Shown: positions 38,480-47,275 of the stretch, piece by piece
Numbering within the stretch: position 1 is the first letter of the stretch
Layout of the letters: each line of letters starts with the position of its first letter
Source of the DNA: Nocardia bhagyanarayanae
GTDB taxonomy: Bacteria; Actinomycetota; Actinomycetes; Mycobacteriales; Mycobacteriaceae
Assembly (NCBI RefSeq): GCF_006716565.1
Contig: NZ_VFPG01000002.1
Coordinates: 124,001 to 188,000, forward strand
Length of the DNA stretch: 64,000 nt
Direction: 5' to 3'
The notes under the pieces: model-generated
Seen by the model: only the letters and a program-made list of their open reading frames with translations
Told to the model about the DNA's origin: nothing
Database searches by the model: none
Translations under genes and position numbers: made by a program

Positions 38480-39509
38480 GGTTTCCGACGCCGTGGCGGT
38501 CGATCCGGTGGCCGTGGCCGGTTGGCTCGATTCCCTCGGCATCGAGGTCGACGGGCCGCTGCGTTTCACCAGAATCGGCCTCGGCCAATCCAATCTGACC
38601 TATCTGGTCACCGACGACGCCGACCGGCGGTGGGTGCTCCGCCGACCGCCGCTCGGTCATCTGCTCGCCTCGGCGCACGATGTCGCGCGCGAGGCGCGGA
38701 TCATCGCGGCGCTGGAAGACACGGCGGTGCCCGCGCCGCGCATCCTCGGGGTCGCCAAGGATCCGGCCATCTCCGACGTGCCGCTGGTCTTGATGGAGTT
38801 CGTCGACGGTCAAGTCGTCGACACGATGGAGATCGCGCGGTCGCTGACACCGCAGCGCCGTCGCGAGATCGCGCTGTCGCTGACGCGCACACTCGCGAAG
38901 ATCCACGCCGTCGACATCGACGCGGTCGGTCTCGCGGACCTGGCCAGCCACAAGCCGTATGCCCAGCGTCAGCTCAAACGCTGGGCGGGGCAGTGGGAGC
39001 AGTCCAAGACCAGGGAACTGCCGGAGCTCGACGACCTGACCCGCAGGCTGGTCGCGGCGATACCGGAACAGCGCGAGATCACGCTGGTGCACGGCGATTT
39101 CCATCTGCGCAACATCATCGCCGATCGCGAATCCGGTGAGCTCGTCGCGGCCTTGGACTGGGAGTTGTCCACGCTGGGTGAACCGCTGGCCGATATGGGC
39201 AGCCTGCTCGCCTACTGGACCGAACCGGGGGAGGACACCGGCGGTGATTTCCCCGCCTCGGCACTGCCTGGTTTCCCGAGCCGGGCCGAGCTCACCGAGG
39301 TGTACCTGTCCGAAACCGGACGCGATCTGTCGGCCTTGCGGTACTGGCATGTGCTCGGCCTGTGGAAGCTGGCCGTGATCGCCGAGGGCGTGATGCGCCG
39401 GGCGATGGACGAACCGCAGAACAAGGCCGCGGCGGGCACGCCGACCGTCGAGCGCATCGACGCGATCGTGCACAAGGCGATCGAGATCGCCGACGCCGCG
39501 GGCATTTGA
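38472..39509 (+). CDS. APH-fold phosphotransferase (ACAD10/11-type kinase)
   Basis: 345 residues. Protein-kinase-like fold: GQSNLTYLV glycine-rich start near residue 38, WVLRRPP strand with the ATP-binding Arg/Lys region, catalytic loop VHGDFHLRNII near 205 (HxDxxxxN) and the metal-binding DWE near 225. This branch (LvaA, ACAD10/11 kinase domains) phosphorylates the 4-hydroxyl of hydroxyacyl-CoAs, not antibiotics. GTG 38472 overlaps the SDR gene by 8 bp. Its company with an ACAD and an SDR supports that role. Confidence 0.9.
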   Translation: MPEVSDAVAVDPVAVAGWLDSLGIEVDGPLRFTRIGLGQSNLTYLVTDDADRRWVLRRPPLGHLLASAHDVAREARIIAALEDTAVPAPRILGVAKDPAISDVPLVLMEFVDGQVVDTMEIARSLTPQRRREIALSLTRTLAKIHAVDIDAVGLADLASHKPYAQRQLKRWAGQWEQSKTRELPELDDLTRRLVAAIPEQREITLVHGDFHLRNIIADRESGELVAALDWELSTLGEPLADMGSLLAYWTEPGEDTGGDFPASALPGFPSRAELTEVYLSETGRDLSALRYWHVLGLWKLAVIAEGVMRRAMDEPQNKAAAGTPTVERIDAIVHKAIEIADAAGI

Positions 39510-39549
39510 CCGATCCGGCGTATCAGGAACCACCACAAGGAGTTCGACG

Positions 39550-40533
39550 GTGAAAGCATGGCGAGTACACGAACTCGGCGAACCGCGCGAGGTGCTGCGG
39601 TTCGAAGAAGTCGCGGACCCGGAGCCCGACACGGGGCAGTTGCTGGTGCGGGTGCTCGCCGCACCGGCGAACTTCCCCGATGTGCTGTTGTGCCGCGGCG
39701 AGTATCAGATCAAGCCGCCGCTGCCGTTCACGCCCGGTGTCGAGCTGTGCGGCGAGGTCGTCGCGATCGGCGCCGGAGTCACCCGGTTCGATGTCGGTGA
39801 CCGGGTGATCGGCACCCCGAACCTGCCCGGCGGCGCGTTCGCCGAACTGGCCGTCGTCGAGGAGGCCAACGCCTTCCCGGCGCCTGCCGCGCTGGACGAC
39901 ACCGAGGCCTCGGCGTTGAGCATCGGATACCAGACCGGCTGGTTCGCACTGCACCGGCGGACCAGCCTGCTGCCGGGGGAGACCCTGCTGGTGCACGCCG
40001 CCGCGGGTGGTGTCGGCAGCTGTGCCGTCCAGCTCGGCAAAGCGGCCGGAGCGACGGTGATCGGTGTCGTCGGTGGCGCGGAGAAGGCCGAGTACTGCCG
40101 GGCTCTCGGCGCGGACCTCGTGATCGATCGGCACGCCGAGGACTTCCTTCCGGTCGTCAAGGAGTTCACCGGCGGTCGCGGCGTCGACGTCGTCTACGAC
40201 CCGGTCGGTGGTGACGCCTACGCCAAATCCACCAAATGCATCGCCTTCGAAGGCCGCATCCTGGTGATCGGCTTTGCCGGTGGCACGATTCCCCAGCCCG
40301 CGCTCAATCACGCGCTGATCAAGAACTATTCGATCATCGGGCTGCATTGGGGGCTGTACAAGCACCACGATCCGCAAGCCATCCAGGACTGCCACGACGA
40401 GCTCACCCGGCTCGCGGCGAACCGCGCGATCAAGCCGCTGATCAGCGAGCGGCTCGCCCTGACCGAGGTAGCCGACGGACTCGGCCGCCTCGGCGACGGC
40501 AGCACCGTCGGACGAATCGTGTTCCAGCCATGA
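39550..40533 (+). CDS. NADPH:quinone oxidoreductase-like MDR protein
   Basis: 327 residues. QOR-type MDR: PANFPDVLLCRGEYQIKPPLPF near residue 39, PGVELCGEV, and the Rossmann motif HAAAGGVGSCAVQLGKAAG near 154. No zinc-ligand set. AAGGAG lies upstream of GTG 39550. 40-bp gap to the phosphotransferase and 4-bp overlap with the HAD gene, so same operon. Common in actinobacterial acyl-CoA operons; substrate unknown. Confidence 0.9.
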   Translation: MKAWRVHELGEPREVLRFEEVADPEPDTGQLLVRVLAAPANFPDVLLCRGEYQIKPPLPFTPGVELCGEVVAIGAGVTRFDVGDRVIGTPNLPGGAFAELAVVEEANAFPAPAALDDTEASALSIGYQTGWFALHRRTSLLPGETLLVHAAAGGVGSCAVQLGKAAGATVIGVVGGAEKAEYCRALGADLVIDRHAEDFLPVVKEFTGGRGVDVVYDPVGGDAYAKSTKCIAFEGRILVIGFAGGTIPQPALNHALIKNYSIIGLHWGLYKHHDPQAIQDCHDELTRLAANRAIKPLISERLALTEVADGLGRLGDGSTVGRIVFQP

Positions 40534-41162
40534 CCGCGCCCTCGGTCGACCCGCGCGACGCGGTCCTGGTGGATTTCGGCGGCGTCATGACTACGAGCGT
40601 GCTCGACGCGTTCCGCGCGTTCGGCGCGACATTCGGGTATCCCGATTTGCCGATCACCTTGTTGAGCACGGACGAGATCGCGCGAAAGCTGCTCGCCGAC
40701 CACGAATCCGGCCGCATCGATGCCGATGCCTTCGACAACGGTTTCGCCGAACGGTTGCGTGCGCACGGCGCCGATGTCGATCCTGGCGCGTTGAGCGCCA
40801 GGATGCAGAGCGCGCTTGCCAGGGATGAGGCGACGATCGAGCTGATTCAGGGGATACGCGCCGCCGGGGTTCCCGTCGCGCTGGTGTCGAACGCTTTCGG
40901 GCGTGACTGCTACGCCGGATTCGATCTGACCGCCCTCGCCGATGTCGTCGTCATCTCCTCGGAGGTGGGCATACGCAAACCGTCGAGGCGGATCTACCAG
41001 ATCGCCTGCGACGGTCTGGGCGTGCAGCCGAATCGGGCGGTCATGATCGACGACCTGCGCCAGAACCTCGACGGCGCGGCGCGACTCGGCATCGCCGGGG
41101 TGCTGCACACCTCGGCCGAGGACACCGGTCGTCAGCTGGCCGAGCGGTTCCGCATCGGGTGA
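40530..41162 (+). CDS. HAD-superfamily hydrolase (subfamily IA, epoxide hydrolase N-domain type)
   Basis: 210 residues. Motif I VLVDFGGV carries the nucleophile Asp, but the usual second Asp two residues on is Gly, as in the phosphatase-like N-domains of epoxide hydrolases, so phosphatase activity may be altered or lost. Motif II is LVSNAF, motif III KPSRRIY and motif IV MIDDLRQN. ATG 40530 overlaps the upstream stop (ATGA). Last gene of the operon. Confidence 0.88.
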   Translation: MTAPSVDPRDAVLVDFGGVMTTSVLDAFRAFGATFGYPDLPITLLSTDEIARKLLADHESGRIDADAFDNGFAERLRAHGADVDPGALSARMQSALARDEATIELIQGIRAAGVPVALVSNAFGRDCYAGFDLTALADVVVISSEVGIRKPSRRIYQIACDGLGVQPNRAVMIDDLRQNLDGAARLGIAGVLHTSAEDTGRQLAERFRIG

Positions 41163-41195
41163 ACGAGCGAAACGCCAGCGGTATCAGGGCTTTCG

Positions 41196-42350
41196 TCAAT
41201 GGGCGGGAAGGACACCGGCGAGGAAGGTCTGTGTGTCGGAGGCGGCGGTCGGCAGGAGGGTGAAGTGGTCGGCCGCCGGGTGCAGCACCAGTCGGCTGTC
41301 GGCGCCGCCCCGCTGGAGTTGCTGGTGCAGAAGGACCGTGGTCGGCAGGGGCTGCACCTTGTCCGCCGCACCTTGCAGCAGCAGCACCGGCCGGTGGTGG
41401 CCGGTGGTCGGCACCGAGAGGTAGTCGCGCAACGCCGCCATCAGGGGCGGATCGGCCAGCGGCGCGGAGAAGAGCAGTCCGACCGGCTGCCCGGCGACCG
41501 CGGCTTCCAAGGCGCCGAGGCACTCCTCCCCGGCTCGCGCGATCGCGAGCACACGTTGACCGTGTGGACTCACGTAGTCGGTGACCCGCACATCCGGGCG
41601 GGCGTGGTCGAGGCCGGCCAGGATCATCACGAGGCGAGCATGCAGGCCGTCGAGTGACGGGAGCGCGGGCGTGCCGGGGCGGCCCAGTGCGGCGATCACG
41701 TCTTCGACGTTGCTCGTGGGGGCGTAGGCCACCGTGCCTCGCAGGTCCAGTTCGGCGGCGTAGCTCGGCCACATCTGCGCCGCGGCGAGCGCGGACTGGC
41801 CGCCGATGGAATGCCCGGCCGCCACGAAGGATTTCGACAACGCGGCATCGAGAGCGTGACCCGCGCGGACGATATCGAGGACCGCGTGGCCGGCCGCTCG
41901 GCCGGCCAGGTACTCGTAGGTGCCAGGTGCGCCTAGGCCGATGTAGTCCGTGGCCTCCACCGCGTAGCCCTGGGCCAGGTAGCTCGACAGCTGCGGCGTT
42001 TCGTCGAAGGTATCGGCCATACCGCCGTTCAGGGTGGGCGCGCAGCCTTGCGTCATGCCGCTCGTGCCGTGGGCCCACGACACCACCGGCCAGCCGTCCG
42101 CCGGGGGAGTCCCCGACGGCACATAGATGGTGCCGCCGCTGACCGCCGGTTCGCCGTTCTGTCCCGTGGTCCGGTAGACGAGCCGATAACCTTCGGCCGC
42201 TTCGGGAATCAGTTCGGCTTCGGCAAGGACCCGTGACGACACGATCGCGCCCGCCTCCGTTCCCGTCCCCGGCTGGGCCGACGCCGGGCCGATCGAGGTC
42301 GCCGACGACAGGGCGGCGAGCGCCGCCAGAACCATGTATCGCTTCTGCAC
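41196..42350 (-). CDS. Secreted lipase/esterase of the secretory lipase (LIP) family
   Basis: 384 residues with a signal peptide from GTG 42350: MQKRYMVLAALAALSS, cleavage near GPASA (residue 25). The ATG at 42335 would lack the basic N-region. Alpha/beta hydrolase motifs: VVSWAHGTSGMTQGCAP near residue 90, the nucleophile elbow AGHSIGG near 170, an Asp in the region of QGAADKVQPLP near 330 and PAADHFTLLP with the His near 360. These enzymes hydrolyse triglycerides or esters outside the cell; mycolic-acid bacteria have several. Convergent with the HAD gene. Confidence 0.88.
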   Translation of the reverse strand: MQKRYMVLAALAALSSATSIGPASAQPGTGTEAGAIVSSRVLAEAELIPEAAEGYRLVYRTTGQNGEPAVSGGTIYVPSGTPPADGWPVVSWAHGTSGMTQGCAPTLNGGMADTFDETPQLSSYLAQGYAVEATDYIGLGAPGTYEYLAGRAAGHAVLDIVRAGHALDAALSKSFVAAGHSIGGQSALAAAQMWPSYAAELDLRGTVAYAPTSNVEDVIAALGRPGTPALPSLDGLHARLVMILAGLDHARPDVRVTDYVSPHGQRVLAIARAGEECLGALEAAVAGQPVGLLFSAPLADPPLMAALRDYLSVPTTGHHRPVLLLQGAADKVQPLPTTVLLHQQLQRGGADSRLVLHPAADHFTLLPTAASDTQTFLAGVLPAH

Positions 42351-42493
42351 ACCGCCGATCGTCGCGCCGGACCGGTGCGCTCCGCGTCCGTCGAAAACAG
42401 CGGGCTCGTACGTAGATTCGCGTACGCGACGCACGGTCCACCGAGCCGAAGCGTGTAGCCGTCCCCGCCCGCGAGCGTGCGCGCATGCTTGTT

Positions 42494-42505
42494 TTCGAAT
42501 TCGAA
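42494..42505. promoter_or_regulatory. 12-bp perfect palindrome TTCGAATTCGAA
   Basis: In the 263-bp divergent gap between the lipase gene and the small gene at 42614. Possible operator; it does not match the mycobacterial LexA box spacing. Confidence 0.3.
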
Positions 42506-42613
42506 TCTGGTTTGACTTTGTCGGGCGGGTCGGGCACTGTCAATAGCCACGCCGGTACCGCTGTGCGACGCGACACAAGCCGGCAGCGTCACATCCCCGC
42601 CCGAAGGTCGACA

Positions 42614-42877
42614 ATGAGCCCGTTCGAACACGAAATACTGGAATTCGCCGCCGCGTGGGCGCCCTACGGCGGCAACGACGACGAAGCCTTCGTACGATTC
42701 GGCCTCCGCCCCAGGGAGTTCCACATTCGCCTGATGCGCCTGCTCGGTTCGCCTGCCGCCCGCGCGCTCAGCAATTCGACCGTCGCCGAACTCCGTGACC
42801 AGTGCGTCGATCGTTTGACCCGCGCGTCGCCCGGGAGGGCTGGTTCGAATCGCCGGCCAGAGGCTCGCAGGCCGTAG
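42614..42877 (+). CDS. Small DUF3263-like helix-turn-helix protein
   Basis: 87 residues. MSPFEHEILEFAAAWAPYGG, then DDEAFVRFGLRPREFHIRLMRLL, fits the short helical DUF3263 pattern of actinobacteria (a hydrophobic Trp-containing helix followed by a sigma-like helix-turn-helix). The Arg/Pro-rich C-terminus is likely disordered. GAAGG lies upstream of ATG 42614. Function unknown; DNA binding is an inference. Confidence 0.65.
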   Translation: MSPFEHEILEFAAAWAPYGGNDDEAFVRFGLRPREFHIRLMRLLGSPAARALSNSTVAELRDQCVDRLTRASPGRAGSNRRPEARRP

Positions 42878-43018
42878 TGGCCGTCCGGGGCATCGCACGC
42901 CAAGGCTGATTCCGAGTCACCGCGCGCAGGCTGCTGTGTCGTTGCCCGCCCGGAAACGGCATGACAGACTGGGCCCACTCCGCTTGCCCATTCGAATGGA
43001 ATATCGGAGGGCCATCGC

Positions 43019-43987
43019 GTGCGAGCTGCCTACATCGAACGACTCGGGCCGTCGGAATCGATCGTCTACGGCGAGCTGCCGCCGCCGGTACGCGGTCCGG
43101 GCGACGTTCTGGTCGGAGTCATGGCCACCGCGGTGAATCCCGTCGACACCTTCGTGCGCTCCGGGCGATACCCGACCGCGATGGAGTTTCCGTTCGTGAT
43201 CGGCCGCGACCTGGTCGGCAACGTCGTCGAATCACCTTCGCCCGAATTCGCTCCCGGCGATCAGGTCTGGTGCAACAGCCTCGGGCACGAAGGGCGGCAG
43301 GGAGCGGCCGCCGAGCTCGCCGTCGTTCCTGTCGATCGCCTCTACCATCTGCCCGACGGAGCATCGCCAACCGAGACGGTGGCGATCGTCCATCCGGCGG
43401 CCGCCGCCTACCTCGCCGCGTTCACGCACGGGCATCTCCGGCCGGGTGATACGGCACTGATCGCGGGCGCCGCAGGCAACGTCGGCAGCGCACTCGTGGC
43501 CCTGATCAGCCGCGCCGGGGGCACGGTCATCGCGACCGCTGATCCCGACGACCACGATTACTGCCGGCGCGTGGGCGCCGCGCACACCATCGACTATCGC
43601 GAGCGGAACATCGTCGACGAGGTCCGCGGAATCGTCGGCAGCGGCGTCGACCTCTATATCGACACCTCCGGTCGGAACGACATGGTGGATGCCGTGGCGA
43701 TGCTCGCGGTCGGGGGCCGGGTCGTCGTCATGGCAGGCACCGGTTCCCGAAGCGAGCTGCCCACGGGGACGCTGTATCTGAAGGACGGTTCGATTCGCGG
43801 TTTCGTCATCTCCCGCGCGACCGTCACCCAATTGCGCGAGGCCGCGACGGTGATCAACCGCCACCTGCTCGACGGAGCGCTGCGGCCCCGGGCGATCGAC
43901 TTGCTTCCGCTGTCCGCCGCCGCGGAGGCGCATCGCAGAATCGAGACGGAGCGGCTGCGCGGTACGCGTCTCGTGCTGGAAATCTGA
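43019..43987 (+). CDS. QOR-type MDR oxidoreductase
   Basis: 322 residues. NAVNPVD-type loop (ATAVNPVDTFVRSGRYP near residue 38), GRDLVGNVV near 63 and the Rossmann motif AGAAGNVGSALVALISRAGG near 150. Zinc-independent quinone/enone reductase family. GGAGGG lies 7 nt before GTG 43019. A small hairpin follows (43996-44012), then fdxA. Substrate unknown. Confidence 0.88.
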   Translation: MRAAYIERLGPSESIVYGELPPPVRGPGDVLVGVMATAVNPVDTFVRSGRYPTAMEFPFVIGRDLVGNVVESPSPEFAPGDQVWCNSLGHEGRQGAAAELAVVPVDRLYHLPDGASPTETVAIVHPAAAAYLAAFTHGHLRPGDTALIAGAAGNVGSALVALISRAGGTVIATADPDDHDYCRRVGAAHTIDYRERNIVDEVRGIVGSGVDLYIDTSGRNDMVDAVAMLAVGGRVVVMAGTGSRSELPTGTLYLKDGSIRGFVISRATVTQLREAATVINRHLLDGALRPRAIDLLPLSAAAEAHRRIETERLRGTRLVLEI

Positions 43988-43995
43988 CGCGGTCC

Positions 43996-44012
43996 CATAA
44001 GGCCAACTTATG
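43996..44012. promoter_or_regulatory. Hairpin CATAAG-N5-CTTATG upstream of fdxA
   Basis: Perfect 6-bp inverted repeat directly after the oxidoreductase gene and 97 bp before fdxA. Could be a weak terminator or an operator; its AT-rich arms stand out locally. Confidence 0.35.
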
Positions 44013-44109
44013 AGGTGGTCGGTATCGGACCCCTACCCGCGCCCACGATCGGGCGCCAGGATCGGAACATCCGCGAGTCGCGGGGTGCCGAACGGCAGAG
44101 GAGAAGATT

Positions 44110-44445
44110 GTGACGTTCGTGGTCGGCGCTGCCTGCGTCGATGTCCTGGATCGGGCCTGCGTCGAGGAGTGCCCGATCGACTGCATCTTCATCGGCGATC
44201 GGATGGCGTACATCCAGCCCGACGAGTGCATCGACTGCGGGGCGTGCGAACCGGTCTGCCCGGTCGAGGCGATCTACTTCGAAGACGACATTCCCGCGGG
44301 CCAGGAGCAATTCGTCATCGAGAACGCCCGCTTCTTCACCGAACCGCTACCCGGACGGCAAACGCCACTAGGCCAGCCGGGTGCCGCGGCGGGCGTCGGC
44401 GCGCTGGGAGTCGACACGGTGTTCGTGCAGGAATACCAGCCGTGA
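44110..44445 (+). CDS. fdxA: 7Fe ferredoxin
   Basis: 111 residues. Cysteines at 9, 17, 21, 25, 40, 43, 46 and 50 in the standard FdxA arrangement (ACVDVLDRACVEECPIDC, then ECIDCGACEPVCP), giving one 3Fe-4S and one 4Fe-4S cluster. Low-potential electron carrier in the cytoplasm; partners may include cytochromes P450, none of which is adjacent. AGGAG lies upstream of GTG 44110. In mycobacteria fdxA responds to hypoxia; no such site was identified here. Confidence 0.95.
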   Translation: MTFVVGAACVDVLDRACVEECPIDCIFIGDRMAYIQPDECIDCGACEPVCPVEAIYFEDDIPAGQEQFVIENARFFTEPLPGRQTPLGQPGAAAGVGALGVDTVFVQEYQP

Positions 44446-44494
44446 ATGTTGCTGCCACGACTGAGCGGAGGCGGTGGCGTCTGAGCGGGGCCGG

Positions 44495-45031
44495 TCAGCT
44501 CGCGCGTGCTCGGGCGTGCGGCCACAGTGGCATGTCGTCGACGTCTTCGCCGTCTTCGAGTCGAACCCACCAGCCGGTGTCGTCGAGGTAGTCCTCGAAC
44601 CATTGCGCCAGGCTCGGCGTATCGAGGAACCACGCGGCGTCTGGATCGCCCGGGTTGGGCTCGAACAGCAGCACCGTGCCCTCATCGCTGCGACAGTCGA
44701 CACACGCGTACATGCCGCATCCCCACGTCAGAATCGGTACGACCCCCTCCGGCCAGGCCCACTCGGTACCCGCGCCGGAGGCCCGGTTCGCGAGATAGGC
44801 CGAGACCACGGTCTCTGCGTCACCGTCGAGTAGCCGGAGCAACTGGTATTCGGGGCCGAAACCGCCGTCCGCGATCTGCCGGTATACGTCGGCGAGAAGG
44901 GGGTGGAGGGCGAAGCCGAGCCGAGATTCCGCTTCTACCAATTCCGTATCGGTGATGGGCGCGAGTAGAGGCAGACCTTCGTCTCGCGCCCGAGCCGAAA
45001 TCCGGTTCAGCAGACGCGTGTAGTCGATCAT
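44495..45031 (-). CDS. SUKH (SMI1/KNR4) family protein
   Basis: 178 residues. The SUKH signature is seen: ITDTELVEAESRLGFALHPLLADVYRQIADGGFGPEY near residues 27-63 and a Trp/Gly-rich middle (WAWPEGVVPILTWGCGMYACVD). The C-terminal acidic tail ends in DDMPLWPHARARAS. Members are often immunity proteins against polymorphic toxins, but many are stand-alone housekeeping-like proteins, and no toxin gene is adjacent here. ATG 45031 is chosen by the MIDYTRLL start; ATGs at 45040 and 45043 are alternatives. Confidence 0.85.
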   Translation of the reverse strand: MIDYTRLLNRISARARDEGLPLLAPITDTELVEAESRLGFALHPLLADVYRQIADGGFGPEYQLLRLLDGDAETVVSAYLANRASGAGTEWAWPEGVVPILTWGCGMYACVDCRSDEGTVLLFEPNPGDPDAAWFLDTPSLAQWFEDYLDDTGWWVRLEDGEDVDDMPLWPHARARAS

Positions 45032-45253
45032 GACCCCCATCATCGGGTACGGCCGTCACTCGCCGGCTTCGGCGTCGCGACCAGCGACGAGGATCGTGTC
45101 TCGAATCGGCGGCAACACAGTCCTTGGTTTCGGGCGACGCTGATGTCGAGCGGACCGCCTCGTCGCCGACCCGCCGCAGGACCCTCCTCCTGTTCGGCGC
45201 TCGATTTCGGGCCCTGCTAGGAATGGGTGTCGATTCGGATAGGAGACAAGACT

Positions 45254-46102
45254 GTGAAGTTGATCGGTGTGATCGGTGGCGGCACGATGGGTGCGGGCAT
45301 CGCCGAGGTGTGTGCGAAGGCCGGTAGCGAGGTCCTGGTGCTCGAGACGACGCAGCAGTTCGCCGACGCGGCGCAGCAGCGGATCGCCTCGTCGATCGCG
45401 CGCGGGGTGGCGAAGGGCAAGATCACCCAGGAGGACGCCGACGCCGTGCTCGCGCGGGTGCGCGTGACCCTCGATATCGAGGAGTTCGCCGATCGTGACC
45501 TGGTCATCGAGGCCGCCCCGGAGATCGAGTCGCTGAAGTACGAGATCTTCGGCAAGCTCGACAAGATCGTGAAGCCGACCGGCATCCTCGCGACCAACAC
45601 GTCGTCGATCCCGGTGATCAAGGTCGCGGGCGCGACCCAGCGCCCCGAGCAGGTCGTCGGCGTGCACTTCTTCAACCCGGTGCCGGTGATGCCGCTGGTC
45701 GAGATCATCTCCACCCTGGTGACCTCCCCGGAGACGGCCGCCGCCGTCACCGACTACGCGAAGAACACCCTGAAGAAGACCACCGTCCAGGCCGGCGACC
45801 GCTCCGGCTTCATCGTCAACGCGCTGCTCATCCCGTACCTGTGCCAGGCGGTCCGGATGCTCGAGTCGGGTTACGCCTCCGCCGAGGACATCGACGCGGC
45901 GATGAAGGGCGGCTGCGGCTACCCGATGGGTCCGCTCACCCTGCTCGACACCGTCGGCCTCGACATCGCACTGGCGGCGGCCGAGTCGCTGTACGCCGAG
46001 TTCGCCGAACCGCACTACGCGCCGCCCGCCCTGCTGCGCCGGATGGTCGACGCGGGCCGCCTCGGCCGCAAGACCGGACGCGGCTTCTACAGCTACAACT
46101 GA
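45254..46102 (+). CDS. fadB2: 3-hydroxybutyryl-CoA dehydrogenase
   Basis: 282 residues. N-terminal NAD-binding GGGTMGAGIA near residue 7, ATNTSSIPV near 115, catalytic HFFNPVPVMPLVEI (His about 137) and C-terminal helical domain ending GRKTGRGFYSY. The overall pattern matches mycobacterial FadB2. It oxidises 3-hydroxyacyl-CoA with NAD or the reverse. AGGAG lies 8 nt before GTG 45254. Single gene, with a 151-bp upstream gap from the SUKH gene's divergent start region. Confidence 0.93.
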   Translation: MKLIGVIGGGTMGAGIAEVCAKAGSEVLVLETTQQFADAAQQRIASSIARGVAKGKITQEDADAVLARVRVTLDIEEFADRDLVIEAAPEIESLKYEIFGKLDKIVKPTGILATNTSSIPVIKVAGATQRPEQVVGVHFFNPVPVMPLVEIISTLVTSPETAAAVTDYAKNTLKKTTVQAGDRSGFIVNALLIPYLCQAVRMLESGYASAEDIDAAMKGGCGYPMGPLTLLDTVGLDIALAAAESLYAEFAEPHYAPPALLRRMVDAGRLGRKTGRGFYSYN

Positions 46103-46183
46103 CACGCGCGGGCGCATCGCCCGTTGCACGACACCACCGCGCCACCCGACGATGGTCATCGAGAGGTGAGCGGTGGTGTCTGA

Positions 46184-46507
46184 TCAGCCCGCCGTGCGTC
46201 GGCGGACGGTGCGTTCGAGGATCCCGAGGGTCGCTTTGAGGGGGGCGGGGACGCCGATGGACTCGACGTCGAGTGCGTGCACCACGAAGAAGTAGCGGTG
46301 GGGGCCGTGCCCGGCGGGCGGGGCGGCGCCGAGGAAGCGGGTCTCGCGTGCGTCGTTGGGGAGCTGGAAGGCCCCTTCTGGCAAGCCAGACCCGATGTCG
46401 TCCCCCGCACCCTCAGGCAGTTCGGTGACTGTGGCGGGGATGTCGGCGACCGCCCAGTGCCAGAACCCGGACCCGGTCGGGGCGTCGGGATCGTAGACGG
46501 CGATGGC
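46184..46507 (-). pseudogene. 3' fragment of a PEBP (YbhB/YbcL) gene
   Basis: The last 107 codons of a phosphatidylethanolamine-binding-like protein: [24 protein letters not shown] carries the DPDxP ligand-binding motif, then [13 protein letters not shown] near the end. The first 50 or so residues, including the normal start, are missing: similarity stops abruptly near 46507, where GntR sequence begins on the other strand. Truncated by deletion. Confidence 0.75.
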
Positions 46508-46510
46508 CTC

Positions 46511-46984
46511 GCAGACCGGCTGCCCAACCGCGGTTTCGCGGTCCCGCCGTTCTCCGACCGCCGCTGGCAGGAGATCGCCGAGGCACGCCGAACCATCGAA
46601 CCGGTTGTGTTGCGCATGCCGATCGATCGCGGCGACGTCGACTGGGAGGCCGACGTGCGAGCCGCCCACCACCGGCTGGCGCGGACCCCGGCATTCGTCC
46701 CGGACGACGGTAGGCACTACAGCGAGGCATGGTTCGAAGCCCATCGGACCTTCCATCGAACGCTGCTGGAGGGTTGCCGAAACCCCGTCCTGCTCGAGAC
46801 CTTCGACCGAATGTGGACCGCGAGCGAACTGACACGCCGCTGGTCGGCACAGCGCGACCCCGGCTGCGATGGCGCCGACGAACACCGTCGGCTGGAGGAA
46901 GCGGCGCTGGCCCGCGACGCCGACGCCGCGGCCGAGATCTTGACCCAGCACCTCACTCTGACCGCAGCCGCATCGACCGAGTAG
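46511..46984 (+). pseudogene. 3' fragment of a GntR/FadR-family regulator
   Basis: From about 46511 the plus strand encodes the end of the wing ([13 protein letters not shown]) and the whole FCD ligand domain ([59 protein letters not shown], with the metal-site Asp/His pattern). The winged-helix DNA-binding domain and start codon are gone. The break coincides with the break in the PEBP gene, so one deletion removed both 5' ends of a former divergent pair. Confidence 0.75.
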
Positions 46985-47054
46985 CAAGAGTGATTCGCCG
47001 CGCCGGTCGGTTCTATGTCGGCCGAGAAGCGGTCATCGACTACTGATCCGAACG

Positions 47055-47071
47055 CGGGGCCTCGGGCCCCG
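47055..47071 (-). terminator. Terminator hairpin downstream of tRNA-Leu
   Basis: CGGGGCC/GGCCCCG stem with TCG loop, 8 bp past the 3' end of the tRNA on the minus strand. Confidence 0.6.
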
Positions 47072-47078
47072 AAAACTG

Positions 47079-47160
47079 TGCGCGAGAGGGGACTTGAACC
47101 CCTACGTCCGTGGACACCAGAACCTAAATCTGGCGCGTCTGCCAATTTCGCCACTCGCGC
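47079..47160 (-). tRNA. tRNA-Leu (anticodon UAG)
   Basis: On the minus strand: acceptor GCGCGAG pairs with CTCGCGC, a D-arm with TGGCGAAATTGGCAGA, an anticodon stem-loop CAGATTTAGGTTCTG with anticodon TAG, a long variable arm as in class II tRNAs, and a T-arm GGGGTTCAAGTCCCC. Discriminator A at 47079 is correct for leucine. CCA is not encoded. Confidence 0.95.
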
Positions 47161-47180
47161 TTGATGGTACGACCGTCCAA

Positions 47181-47186
47181 ACTCTA
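47181..47186 (-). promoter_or_regulatory. Possible -10 element for tRNA-Leu
   Basis: On the minus strand TAGAGT (TAnnnT) lies 20 bp before the mature 5' end of the tRNA. No clear -35. Confidence 0.35.
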
Positions 47187-47275
47187 CCGGGCTTGACCGA
47201 GATCGCGAAGCAACTGTGGCGAGTGTCGTACTGGCCGGTAACACCACCAGGGATTATAACGATTCCATAACGGTC

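Noticed and set aside
42494..42505. LexA/SOS box
   Set aside because: TTCGAATTCGAA is a palindrome but lacks the TCGAAC-N4-GTTCGA spacing of actinobacterial LexA sites; kept only as an unspecified palindrome.
41041..42576. Minus-strand 511-codon frame over the lipase gene
   Set aside because: Shadow frame; the lipase frame has a signal peptide, GHSIGG and downstream Asp/His.
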